NCBI GenBank assembly: GCA_004794655.1
Contig: SMMW01000520.1
Span: forward strand, 434,001-498,000
Length of the DNA stretch: 64,000 nucleotides
Direction of reading: 5' to 3'
DNA from: Marisa cornuarietis
Lineage: Eukaryota > Mollusca > Gastropoda > Architaenioglossa > Ampullariidae
In this document: positions 36,042 through 49,400 of the stretch, piece by piece
Position numbering within the stretch: the first letter of the stretch is position 1
How the letters are laid out: every line of letters starts with the position of its first letter
Program-made: the position numbers and the translations under genes
The notes under the pieces: model-generated
Database searches by the model: none
The model's input: only the letters and a program-made list of their open reading frames with translations
Told to the model about the DNA's origin: nothing

Positions 36042-37969
36042 TAACACTTTCTAACTCTCTCTCGCGCGCACTCGTCTATCTAACGTCGCTTATGTTCTTA
36101 AGTACGGAGAACCAGATCGTATCAAACCATCTTCTGTTGCTGACGCGGGACCAGTACTCAGCGCCGATGTCTTGTAGAGCCTCGCTTCCGTCGCACTGTG
36201 AGGGCACGATGTTTGCTTTATTCCTAGAGACCAGGCGCCTGCGGGTGCAGTTAATGGTGTCAAGAGTCGCGGATAACAAGAAACATGACCTAGACCTTGA
36301 CTATGCACGTGATACAAACGTGATCGAGACCAGGAACCAGATTTAAAGCCTAAAAATACCAGAAAATTGGTTCATCTGTTCCTTTGAGAAAGCTGTCTGC
36401 TTCATGATAAACTCAATCTCTTGGTCAGACTATTCACACGCGCCTATAGTTTTCTGAGATCAATAACAGGAAATGTTTAACTGTTTAAATACCAAAATGT
36501 CATTAGCAGATAAAAATGTCTACAATGAGAGAATCATAATAGCCAATGTAAACCAATATTTAGCCGGGTGTGAAAAGACATTCCTTTTAACAACCTGTCA
36601 CAAGAGGTAACAAGTGAGACTAGAATTTTTCTTGCATTGAAAGTCTTGTCGACGTGTCTAAATCCAGAACTGACTTTAAGAAAAGCTTTTAGGAAGATAT
36701 CCTTTAGTGGCCATATAATGCCAAGCTCGGACAGTGATCAAGTTTCCCGGAGCAAATATCTCGTACTATACGCTATCAGTTCGTAAAATACCAGCAGTTT
36801 ATCGCTGGTGTAAACAACGACAATAACATCATCTTAACGAGCCTAAAGTTGAAGCTGAAGGTGAAGCGCCGCGCAGTCAGCCCCCCCCCCCGACTCCAGG
36901 AAAACCTGCTAGGACCTCTCTCATGCCTTACTTGGAGACAAGTTAGTGGATCCTAAAATGGTAAACTGTGATGCAGGTACTGTATTCCCCCTCCTCGATT
37001 CTTCCTGCTGACGTGTTTACTACCACTCTAAATCATTTTCTTTGTGTTCACGTGTCTTTGTCACTTTCCCTTCTCTTCTTACTGTATCCATTAGTCTCTA
37101 CCACCGTCTCCCCTATTCTTTAATCTACATATGTGTGTCTGTGTAGGTGTGTGGGTGTGTGGGTGGGTGTGAGTCTTTTGCGAAGGACCAATGGTACCCA
37201 CATCCTGGTCAAAACTGATAGGGACCAATGCAAACGCCGTGTGTGTGAAGAAAAATTACTAGACTGTTAGACTAAAGCAGGTAGATAAGTCCTACCTCCT
37301 GGACTCCTTTATACCTTGTCTCACTCATATCTCTTGACACAAGGGCAATGCGTTATAAGCAATTATCTCTTTTAGTGCGTGGTGAAAGGCTTATAAATGG
37401 ATAGGTAACTGGGTGAGGATTGCTTTTTAAACACAAGAGAGGAATGTGTATGGTATCAGCGAACGTGCCCCATATGTGACGATTATCAACACTCTGTCAA
37501 ACGTGCCTTCGATACGTTACTTGCCTTGTACGTGCAACGAAAGTTTTTTTAGCTCTTTTGTTACTACTAAGATAACTGGTCTGTTTGAAACTTATCTTAC
37601 AGAGCAAAGTGACACGATTATTTAATTAACATTCAGGAGTCACTGCATGTTTTTGTCTTTTTTTTTTTGGCTTTTCCTCTTTACAGCTTTAATCAGTGCT
37701 TGTTGCTTACATTAATGACGCCGTTATTTAACTGCTTCATCTAAAGGCAAAGAAACTTGAAGGTGTTTTGTGACACTAACAACCAGTGTCTAATACCAAG
37801 TATAGGCGTGACGGACAGACTAAGCGGATTATTTTCTCAGCCTCAATGGATCGCCTGCAGCAGTTAAAAGTCTAGATGATTCTTCCTGTAGAAAAAAACA
37901 ATATCGTTGTTACATCTTTGTTGTTACACCTCGTATCTTTTCCTTGTTGCCTATTCCAATACCGTCTTC

Positions 37970-37981
37970 TTTCTCTCTCTT

Positions 37982-38042
<61 letters not shown>
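37970..38042. repeat. (TC)n-(CA)n compound microsatellite
   Basis: CT-rich stretch passing into CA units. Confidence 0.9.
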
Positions 38043-38043
<1 letters not shown>

Positions 38044-39235
38044 CGACATATAGACCAGACCATCATCGTCATTGTAATCAGGGCAAACGAATTCCTGAGA
38101 AGTTTTAACATACGGTTGTTGCTCTAAAACTGTGGACTGCGATGTAAGCTGCTAATATTAGAGAAAGTGACTTGTGAGACTAGTTCAGGTCGGAGTAGGG
38201 GAATACTTCTAACACTTCAGCTAGTCATAAGCATAACTTGTGGTAAGGATCACCGGTGTCCTTTCGGTTAAACTTTTAGACCGTTGTGATCGGACTCAGA
38301 GGACATTTGTAGGTGTGTGACAGTGATAACGGTCAGCGTTTGACTTAAGCTGTCACGTGGCTGAAATACTATCAGGATACTATAGCAGACTCTCTAGATC
38401 TCCTTTTATGGTAAAGAGACTCAATAAGACAATTTTTAAAACGACTCAGTGTCACTAGAGGGCGTAGTGTTCATTATATTTTCACTTGTGATCCCTTAAT
38501 CCGTACACATAAATATTGTTTACCTGCTCTGTCCTTTTTGGGGGACTAAAATCTATTATAAATAGTGTCTTTGTGTCTGATTTATATCATGTTACAGACC
38601 GGAGGATCATGTTAGCTTCAGCCTGGAATGAAGAAAGAAGCGCTGAAGTGGATTTGTAATTCGTCATCTTGAGGTTGATTCTACCTCTGTCTTTCAGGCC
38701 CGTCTGTAGTAACGACGATTGGATATTTTCAGAGAGCACTTACATCGCAATTCAGGGTGTTCAAGGAAATAAACTTATCTTCACATTTGTCTTAAATATG
38801 TTGAGTCTTTTACCTTCTAAAAGTTTTAACCATGAATATGATGATAACGAAGATGATGATGACGACGACGTTAGTTGTGATGATGATGATAAATGAGAGA
38901 TTAAACTAAACAAATGCTTCATGGCTGATGTCGACACTCATCACGCTTTTGCAGTCAGAAGTAAGAACCACACCCACATTAGTGTCGGAAGATTAATTAC
39001 GCAGTTTGAAGCTTAACATTTGTGTGAAATCTTTGAGCCGGATCTTACAAACTTCAGTAATGCCCAGAGTAAATGATGGATAAAACTTCTCCGGACGCAT
39101 CGGTCTTATCTCAGTAAGTCAGACAAAACTATTATTTTCCTGTTTTTCTCTTTGTTGGTTCCTAGAGGATGCCTACTTTTTTACTGCATTAACATGTTAT
39201 AAATAACCCAAAATGTTGTGATATTCACACGCGAC

Positions 39236-39236
<1 letters not shown>

Positions 39237-39305
<69 letters not shown>
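39237..39305. repeat. (TG)n microsatellite
   Basis: About 34 perfect TG units. Confidence 0.93.
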
Positions 39306-39307
<2 letters not shown>

Positions 39308-40254
39308 AGGACCTCTGGACCCTTTCTCCGATCCACATAATTCGACATCTACTGTGGTTGAGCGCAGTTTTCTTCCCCACACTTTATTCGATATTCCACA
39401 TAACCACAGAGGAAAGCAAAGGTTATCACTGATAAAATGAAGCGGCTGTAATACGATTTTACAACGAATTTTATATAATGGCTTACTGAGTACTCCTCAG
39501 TTGTTCTTTTTATAAAAAGATGTGTTGTTGACATCAAAAGTTGTTATCGATAACAGCTTCTTGAGAGTTTAGACTTCCCAACACTGTTTTGTATTGATCC
39601 CGGTTCTTGTGCTTGCGTTAAAGTCTGCCCAGACATTAGAAACATGATATAGTACACATGTTTAATTGCAACAATAATTACAAAAGAAGCTGAAATGTGT
39701 GTTTTACTACTTTTACTTTCTCTGGAGTAGCAATCGTGGTGTTATCATAGACGCCCACCGCTTAAGTAATGCAGTGTACGAGCCCAAAGTGCTTGAATTT
39801 TGCAGCATTGATCCCTTCCGGCTCTTCTAACAGTTTCCTTCACATAAACAAAGTTTTGTTTGCGTGTGTGACAACCTGCTCGATTTCTGCAACTTTCTTC
39901 ATGTTGGTTTGCCTAACCGTTGTCTGGGTAAACTTAAGTGGATGAAAATAAAGACGCACGTTAGACCTCCTAAAGCTGAAGACATCGCTCACGGTACACC
40001 TTCCCTGAGATAAATTGTGGCATACAGCTATCTGCATCTCTGAGTTCTTTTCGATAACAAGATTGTCACGTTGTCTTCACGTCCTTGTCCCAGCAGTTCG
40101 CCAGAAAAACAACTTTTTTAATTGAAAAATTTATGTAGGTAATATTTTCTGTTTTGGCAATAACCTTCTTACTTAAAATTTCTCATCTAAATAGAAAAGA
40201 TCAATCGAAATTAATGGTATCGCAATATAGATTAAAGATGTTCAGTATTTTATA

Positions 40255-40436
40255 AAGCGACTAGAGGTAGCAATAGTTTCATCTTAGAGCCATCCAATGA
40301 CTGTCAGCCACTTGTCGGCCACATTGTGACGATGTTTACTAACAGTTACTTCCGCGTTGACATCTGAGCTGCGGTCTTCGTCGAGTGTCTTGTCATCTAA
40401 CACTTGTGTGGGTATTCATCAGCCGAACACATCACG
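40255..40436 (+). promoter_or_regulatory. Putative gene C promoter, shared with gene B
   Basis: Matches the gene B upstream block in order of motifs, including a CCAAT box (40294-40298) and TATTCATC close to the start codon. The TATAAA present in gene B is not conserved here. Confidence 0.45.
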
Positions 40437-40491
40437 ATGTGCGGGATCGTCGGTGTTTACGTGACAGTTGTTCTCCTGGTACCAAGCTCAG
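40437..40491 (+). CDS. Gene C exon 1: signal peptide
   Basis: [18 protein letters not shown]: short hydrophobic leader ending TCAG followed by GTAAAA, phase 1. Paralogous with gene B exon 1. Confidence 0.78.
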
Positions 40492-43400
40492 GTAAAAAGT
40501 CATGCATTTAACATTTCGCTGTTTGGTCGGCTTCACTGCTTGAGTATATAAACCACGTTGCTGTTGCTTTTACAGCCTCAGATTCCCCTTGCTGTCTGAA
40601 ATGTGGAAATACTACTTGCAGAGAAGGTCAATTAGCACAAAATTTCTGTATTATAGGACTTTTGACTAGACTTTCTTTGGTCAGTGCATACAATTGTCAT
40701 ATGTCATGTTTTGTGCATCTATTTCTGCACTTCATTGCAGTCACTGAAGTCAAGATTGTTTCTCGATCGCTTTACTGATTTTTTTTTTTCTTTCGTTAGA
40801 AAGTTTTAGCACTGTAATACCCCTTTATTTAGTAACCTGATTTACGACCTAAGCATCACTTGGTTAAATCAATGTACTCAATATCAGAGCAATTGGTATG
40901 GCAAAGCTGCACCATCTAGTTTAGTATCACTTCGAAAAAAATAAACAATCCTTTCACATTGCATATAGTCACGAAAACCATGAAACTGAAAGATTACATC
41001 TTAAAGTCAAAGGTAAATGCAACCTTGTTGCCTTAAAACCATGGACTTCAACATCATTGCAGAAATGAGTAAGAACATCCTTATTTTACCGGAAAAGAGG
41101 CGCAAAGAAGAAAGAGCAGGCGGCATTGTTAACTTTTAGAATAAATGAAAGCTGTGAAGAAAAAGCAAACAAACAGTAGCAACCACGTACACAGTCGCTG
41201 ACAGCCTGATCGGAAAAAAGACAATGACAGATAGGAAAAAGTAAATCCAGAAACAATGCGAAACAATGACAAAAAAAGATTTAAAAGATAACTACAAACA
41301 ATCCAACATAAAACACACGCTTCTCACTCAGAGGTGTCGATAGAAAAGCTTCAGTTATCGAAGATAGTGAATGTAATAACAGAAAGCACAACTTTACTAT
41401 GTAGATGAACTAAGTTTTGTGATTAAACAATGAAACTTTGAGAGGGCGAGAAGCTGAAAAACTAAAAACTAGCAGCCCTAGGAGAATAGGTTGAGACAGA
41501 TGTGCACAGTATGAAGGATGGAATGTCGCTTGGCGTAGAGTACATCTCAGCTGTGCAGCTTAACCTGAGAGACAAAGGCTCTTACTAGTGAGTGCCAGGG
41601 AACATTCTGTATTTTGGAGGTTAAGGTATTCAGCTTTTGAGTAGATAGGTTATTGAAATAAAACATAATCCCCATCATTTACCTGAGTTTGGAGCAACGA
41701 TAGAGACAACAACGGTGAAGTACACAATGATGGGGATATCCGAAGGATGATGACAACAACGAACATGTTATTATTTTCAGGATAGTTTCCAGTGCGAAAG
41801 ATATTTTTGTCAAAAAACATTACTACTAAACAGGGAATGGACTAAATCGCCGGCAATGAAATAATAAGAAAAGTGTATAACTTTCAATTTATTTTATCCA
41901 TTGTTTGTTAACAAAATTTCAGCTCAGCAGCTGACAGCCCGTGTGGTTGGTGGTACACAAAATGCAGGGCGACTAGAAATTTTGTACAATGGAACTTGGG
42001 GCACAGTGTGTGACAACGGATTTAGAATGAAAGAAGCTCAGGTGGCCTGCAGGATGCTAGGATTCAACGAGTAAGTGAAACTCACTTTCAGTGTGCTGAA
42101 ACTTGCTGAAAGTTGTGTGTGTGTTTTTTACCATAGAGGCAATCATTTTTGAAGAAACCGGCCATCTTTAAGAATACGCAATGAATAAAGTGTAATTATA
42201 TAAATCGTTAATTATATATACATCATAAAATATTTCATGAAGAAAAAGTGTCACTTCTCTCCATTTACGGCATAAAATATGATGTTAGAAAAGTAAGTTA
42301 ATAAGGTTTTTTTTTTCTTACGAAGAAAATCCTTCGTCATTTTTGTAACTACCTACTTAAACATCTCTAGAGTTCCTGGCTATCATCTCATAATCGTGTC
42401 TTTATCGCCAATAATAATATTTTTTCCCATCATTTTGTATTGTTACAAGTTGCATTGTAGAAAAGGATCATATAAGTCTAGTTCAAACGCTTAATGCTAA
42501 ATTTTATTTAACATGCAGCTTATACTAAGGTTAGTTTACTAAGATATAACTTGGTACAGTTTAGGCAATGTGCTTTCCAGAACTCGTTACGCTTGATGGG
42601 GGATACACAAATATTAACTTAATCGTTAATTTTATCATACTCTATAATATATACAACCCTCTTTTTGGCACATGATATACTTTTACTCTTGTATGTTGTA
42701 ATTCCCGACGAATGCTGATACTTATTAGTCCTTACTTTCCACATTAATTTTAAATGGAGTTTGACAAATAACAAACACTGCCACCAAACTAAATCTTGCA
42801 TTATGTTACTGACCTCTAGACTGAACTGATGCACAGTTGTGTTTTATAGTTTAAGAGAATATGGGGCAATGTTCCAGTTTTTTACATCTGTATCGCAGCT
42901 AATACAGGGAGTAAAGAAGATAATAGTACTTGTATTTAATGCTGACATTAAAGGGTAAAACATCGGGAAAAGTGCGCGTGACTGTAAAGAAGGCGAAATG
43001 TGATTGGACACCACAACAGATGTTTAACATATACAATATAGAGGTATCTCAAGTAAAGTATACTAAGCGATAGTATTTCAATGATCTATAAATGATCAAC
43101 CTTTACCATTTGACTGACTAAAGATAACATTTAACTATGTTAATGGTGAATACGGCATATTGAAGTGCAAATTTATTATTTTTCAAACTGTTTCAATAAT
43201 ACAGATTTTTCGAGTTTCTTTATGCTTTTATTTTGTTGTTTGCTTGCCGTTTTTTACTAAACAAAGTTAACTACCTACCAGATTGTTTCCACCCTTTATT
43301 ATTTCGATACCGATGAAATTGTTTTTACAAAAAAGCACCAAAGCGACAGCTCTGGAGTCATTCAAGTACAGGGGAGGTTTAGGCCCAATTCTACTTGATG

Positions 43401-46400
43401 AGGTGAGATGTAATGGAAGAGAAACGAGTCTAGCCCAGTGTTCTCACAAAGGCTTCTATATCCATAACTGTGAACACTCGGAAGATGTCGGCATCATCTG
43501 CAACATTAAGGTTTGGAAGACGTGTAAGTGATAACAAATGTTGGTCATGTTTCTTTTCTTTACGAAACAAGTTTTCCAGTATTACTTTGTTTGCCTAAAA
43601 CTTATAATTGTTTGAGCATGCTAAAAAGATAGAGTTGTAAATCAACATCAGACGAGAGCAATAAGAGGCTACCAGGTTCCTTTTCAGATACAAGAGGTTC
43701 TACAAAAGTACTTAAAAGACCATCTCGGAGTCAAACACAGTTTAACCACTAAAGACTAGCGTTAGCAACTTTTGCTAACTTCTCGACAATTTCTTGGAAT
43801 AGTTCCCGACCCGCACAAACGCGCATCATTTTACTTGCAAACACATTCGAGCAGTTACACTTTCTTTAATAAGGTGAAAACAACTATATAATCTGCATAT
43901 TCAGGTACTGTGTACATTAATTGTTTCTCTGAGCTACTCAGTTTTTATTACTTTAGGTCCCTCCTTGAACTCCGCCTGGAACCCCCCCCCCCGGGTAACC
44001 TGTCGGTCCCAAGCCCGGATGAAGGAGGAGGGTTGGGCGTGGGGCTAGCAACCCCACGCTGTAAAACAACCCTTGCTTGGAGAAACTTAGGTCCCTCCTT
44101 TGCCATTCAACTAATACAGCAGATCCAACAAATACCTTAGAAATATCATCATTCTACAGATTAGACCTTGAATCGACTACATGTTTCACTTGTCACGCAG
44201 ACTATGAAAAAACATTGTTTCACAAACAAAGTCCACTATTACCCTAAAGTCAGATCGGAAAAATCAACAGAATATAAATTGGACCTACACTGGGGGTACA
44301 TATTACTAATATCTAACACACTCATTCACAACTCACTCAGTTCAACATTGACTCATCGGACCCTTCGTACGACTTGAATCGCTACACGACCTACAGTCAG
44401 TCAACATTTACATAATAGTAATAACATAATATTAGAATTATGCAGTGAAACACTAATATCCAGTCAGTTACTCATCGCCAAATTTATAAAAGTCAATGCC
44501 CTAGGAAATTTGAAAAATGCTATATTGCAGTCAGCTTAACCAAATCTTTAAAGATATGTCCACCCCGCTGGTTCTTTTAAAAAAGTGATAAATTCTATAA
44601 AAAAAAAAACAAACAAATTTAAAGCAATCATAAGTTTGTGCAAATAAGTTGACACGAGTAATGCTACATTATTCACAGAAAGAGTTAAAGATAGTAACAT
44701 CCCGATCTGCCTAATTAACAGATAACTCCAGTTCTCCGATAGATCAATGTATCAATCTGACGTCATTGCTGCTTACCTCGTGTGTAAATAGTAAAGTTTA
44801 CTAGCGATGCTTTTAGACACTAACGAATAGAAACTTATTAATATAGAGAAAAAAAACTTCACGATTAACACAATTTTTTCCCCTCGTAAACATCAGCTCA
44901 GCAGTTAAAGGCTCGTCTAGTTGGTCGCACATCAGGGGCGGGACGTCTAGAAATATTGTACAACGGAGCCTGGGGCACAGTGTGTGAAGACAGATTTGAA
45001 CAGGAAGAGGCGATGGTGGCCTGCAGGATGCTAGGATTCAACAGGTAAACTACCTTTGGTTCTACGCCGCTGTGTGTCACAGCGCCAAGCGTTTGTATTG
45101 TCTGACATAACAGCAGCCATTAAATGATTTCATTGACTGTCCCGAGAATGTGTTTTCCTGCCATAGTCTTGTAGTCAATGTTGTGCGGAAGACTGCTGAT
45201 GTTAGTGCTAATGTTAGTTCTAATGTTAGAAGGAAGTCTTATATACAGCTGTTTGAAAAGGATTTAGACAAAATAAAACTCGCCTCGAAAACAAAGAAAA
45301 TGTTCTCAGACAATGAAGGTGAGGAACGTTCCTTATATAATTTTCTCTCTTGTTGCTTTGAAAACACAGAACGATTTTTCTGTGGGCACAAAGAGCGGTG
45401 TGAAAGTACTTTCACAGAGGAAATCTCAACAAATATTAATTGCTTGAAAACATGTGGAATTAATATCATATGCATCAAAGAAACTGGTCAGACACTAGAT
45501 TCTAATGATTCTATGGATTCTTCCTATTATGCGCGCGTGCAAATAACAAAAAGCATATTCATACGCGTTAATGTGCAATTGCTTAAATGTACTATTATAT
45601 CATATTTTACAGCACCAGGGGCGCACCAGTAACTGGCAGTTACGATAGAGGTTTAGGTAAAATTGTGTTTGATGAACTGATTTGTACGGGATGGGAGACC
45701 AGTCTGGCGCAGTGTAAGCACAGAGGGTTTTACAATCACGACTGTAACAACACAACGGTTGTCAGCATCAGCTGTGGCATCAACCTGTGGAACACAAGTA
45801 AGCATATAATTTCATAAATGTCATCGTTTTCAATACTCTCAAAAATGTGAAGAAACGTGAGTAAGAAACTGTTCAATCTGCCTAAAACATTGACTCTCTT
45901 GGAGAGAAGTAAATTCCACTGAAGTCATAAACATTAATGGCTCCACTGTCTGTAGTAGCACAAGATTAAATGTAACAGTAAGGTTTCTTTAAGGCTGAAA
46001 AAAGCCTGTGAACGGTAGTTTTTCTCAGCTGTAACTGTTGAGAATTATGTTCGATGTTCGGAAGGATACAAAGCAACTTGTTCGGGCGAGTGTGTGTGTG
46101 AGTGTATTTAAGAGAGAATGAGAGAGAGAAAGAGGGTGTAACTTGTGCTGTATAAAGCAATGCTCTTTTCCTATCATAAAATATATGAATCAGGACCATG
46201 TGTCGGCAGAAAAAAAGTCGACATCAGGCCAGTTCTTCTATTTCTCCGGGACATTTACTCTTCAAAATGTATTCTCGAGTAATTGTAAAGAAGGCTTTTT
46301 TTTAAAAATGCGTAGACAGATTTCTTACTAAACAAGTAATGTAACCTTTCAGCTCAGCAAATGAAAGCTCGTGTCGTTGGTGATACAGCGGATAATGGTC

Positions 46401-49400
46401 GTCTAGAGATATTTTACGATGGAAGTTGGAGCACAGTCTGCAACAAGGGATTTAAAAGCAAAGAGGCGCATGTGGCCTGTAGGATGTTAGGGTTCAACAG
46501 GTGTGTCATTTATTTTAGTCTTACAAAGGTGTATCTGATAACATGGCATCTTGTGGATAATCTATGTTATTATTTCTTCCCTTGATACATTTTAACGGAA
46601 GCTCTAATCAACATCAGTGTACAGGAACGACCTTTTATTGACCAATGCTGTGCGCATTTTTATTATAAACATAAAAAGTCTTCCTTTAAGTAATACAAAT
46701 GAACATTTATGTTTACATATACTTGTCTACATCTAATGACAGTGTGAACCGTCTAAGATTAAATAACACTTGTGATATTAGACCACTGTGCCTGGAAACA
46801 GATGCACTTATCGTGGCTTACAATGATAACTAGAGTTTGATATTCCCGGAATACTTACACTTTGCGTTAAGAAAGTGTTGTAACACAATTTGTATCATAT
46901 TAGCTCTTTGTGCTTTGTTCACAAGACATTGACGACAGTGCTCATTTAAACACAAATTAATTGTCCACTGGTCTGTTTTAAGTAAGCAGATGATTTCTGT
47001 AGAATTACTTGCTAAGCGGCAAGAAGAGGGCGTAGTATGCACCAATTTAGATGTATCTCCCGAATGACAACCAAAAACACTTTAAGAAAGCATTTTAAAG
47101 CATGGAATATCGCAAGAGATTGTATGCATAAGTTTCGCAACATTATATTTAAATGCAAGTGATCCATTGTGATGTCTAACAGCAGTGGAATACCAGTTTG
47201 GGGCTCTGCCATGTACGGGGTAGGTGGTGGGAAAATTCTGCTTGATGACTTGGTGTGTCAAGGAACAGAAAAGAGTCTGGCACAGTGCAGTCACCGGGGC
47301 TACTACAAGCACGACTGCAACCACATACAAGATGTCGGTGTCATCTGTAACATAAGCTGTATGTATGTTTACCGCTCTGTTATATTGCTATTTGAGCACC
47401 AGTGTAGTTGGCATAATTAGATTCCCTGTAATGTATACTAAAGATTGACTCTAATTTTCTCTCTATTATGTGTTAATTATCTTGAAATGTGTTTTCTAGT
47501 TCTCATTCGTGACACAATCTCACTTTACTGGAGCTGGTTAGTTTAAAACTTGCTGTCTTATCTTTGCTGGCATTTTCACATCTAAGACAATAACAAGAAG
47601 TCAGTGGTAATGACCTATTATGTAAAAATTTGCGAAAGGAAACCTTTTATGATGATTCAATATTTTGCAACACCAGCTCTACCTAATTACTGAATGAGCA
47701 AGCCTTATAAACAATAGTTTATTTGAAGTAACATTAAAAGGCATAAGGATTTTCATAAATTTTTCATACACAGAAAAAGTATCCACTGCAAATAATTAAT
47801 AAAAATAATTGTGTATAAAGAAAATTGTTTCAAAAGATGGTAAAATTTAAATGGCAATGAATACTTTAGTTCATATGTCATTTCACTGCCAACAGAGAGA
47901 TATTTATTACTATTCTATCGTATGCCGAAATATGAATTTGAGGCTCCTGTTTGTATAGTACTCACTAACGTATCGCTTATCTCAGCTGAATCCCAGACAC
48001 TTAATCCTCAGACACTTAATCCTCAGACACTTAATCCCGAGACACTTAATCCCCTAGACACTTAATCCCCAGACACATAATCCCAAGACAATTAATCCTC
48101 AATATGGAATTTGAACTCAAAAAAATATGCCAGACACTTAATCCCCTTTACATTTAATCCCCAGACACTTAATCCCTGACATTTAATCCCCAGACACTTA
48201 ATCCTCGACATTTAATCCCCCGACACTTAATCCTCAAAATAAAATTTCAAATAAAAAAATTATGAATTGAATGAAAAAATTAATTCAAATTAAAATAATT
48301 TTTTTCATGTAAACATCAAAAAAGTTGGGGATTAAATGTCTAGGGGATTAAGTGTCGGGGATTAAGTGTCGAAGATTAAATGTCTTGGGATTAAGTGTGC
48401 GGTCACCATCTCAGCTACACAGATGAAAGCTCGTCTGGCTAACGGAACATCGACGTCTGGACGACTCGAGATATTAATCAATGGAAAATGGGGTACAGTG
48501 TGTGACCATAGATTTGGAAAGAAGGAGGCGCAGGTGACTTGCAGAATGCTGGGATTTAACGGGTATCCATTTTCTCGATCTTTGTTAAAGATAATAAATG
48601 TCTTTACAATAAACTTAATATTTCTACTCTGTACAAAAATCGTGTAATAAAAGAAAGTAGAGTAATTAAATATAAAGCAGTCATGCCTTATATATATATA
48701 TATAAATAATTGCGAAAAGTAAGGTATTTTACAAATCTTGAAATGGGGATAAGACTTATAGATAAGATTTTTATTCCTAGCCACCACATTTTGTTTTTAT
48801 TTTTCATCAGTCAGATATACATCATACACAAAAAAGTAAATGGTAAAATATTAGAAAGTACTTAATAATGTGCTCTATCTGCGAGTGTGTATGTATACTT
48901 TGTGTAGGTGCGAATGTTTCCTTCTCTGCTCATAGTAAATCAATCATTTACAGCGCCGAAGCATCAGTTGTAAGCCAAGCAAGATATGGGAAAGGTTTAG
49001 GACATGTTCTCCTTCGAGACCTAAGATGTCGTGGATCGGAAAGTAGTCTGACACAGTGCACAATACGTTCTCTCTACACCAACCAATGCGATCATTCGAG
49101 AGACGTCGGTGTCGTCTGTAACACTAGTAAGAACGAGAAGTTCCTCTTTTTCTTGTATGTAGTTGCAAGTTTCAATATCTCCACATAAATATATAGTTAA
49201 TTATATAACCGTATACACACACACACACACACACACCCCGTGGGATTCCGGGGTATGCTTGTTTAGCGAGCATTGTAAGAATAGGGTCCCTGCTGTCCAG
49301 CCAGGCATGTCGTAAGAGGCGACCAAGGTGGACACCTCACCTAGAGGTAAATTAGGTTTTGGTAGGGCTAACAACCCCACCATGTAAAAAAATTCTACAG

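Larger units (their letters stand above)
34740..40250. other. Intergenic region between genes B and C
   Basis: No confirmed gene. Contains (CA)n tracts at 35967-36040, a poly-C run at 36882, a (TC)n-(CA)n tract at 37970-38042, (GAT)-rich sequence at 38838-38893 and a long (TG)n at 39237-39305. A protein-like minus-strand frame at 36076-36279 is unexplained. Confidence 0.55.

Noticed and set aside
47993..48399. CRISPR-like regular repeats
   Set aside because: Units are adjacent without unique spacers and occur in opposed orientation in a eukaryotic intron; it is a foldback element.
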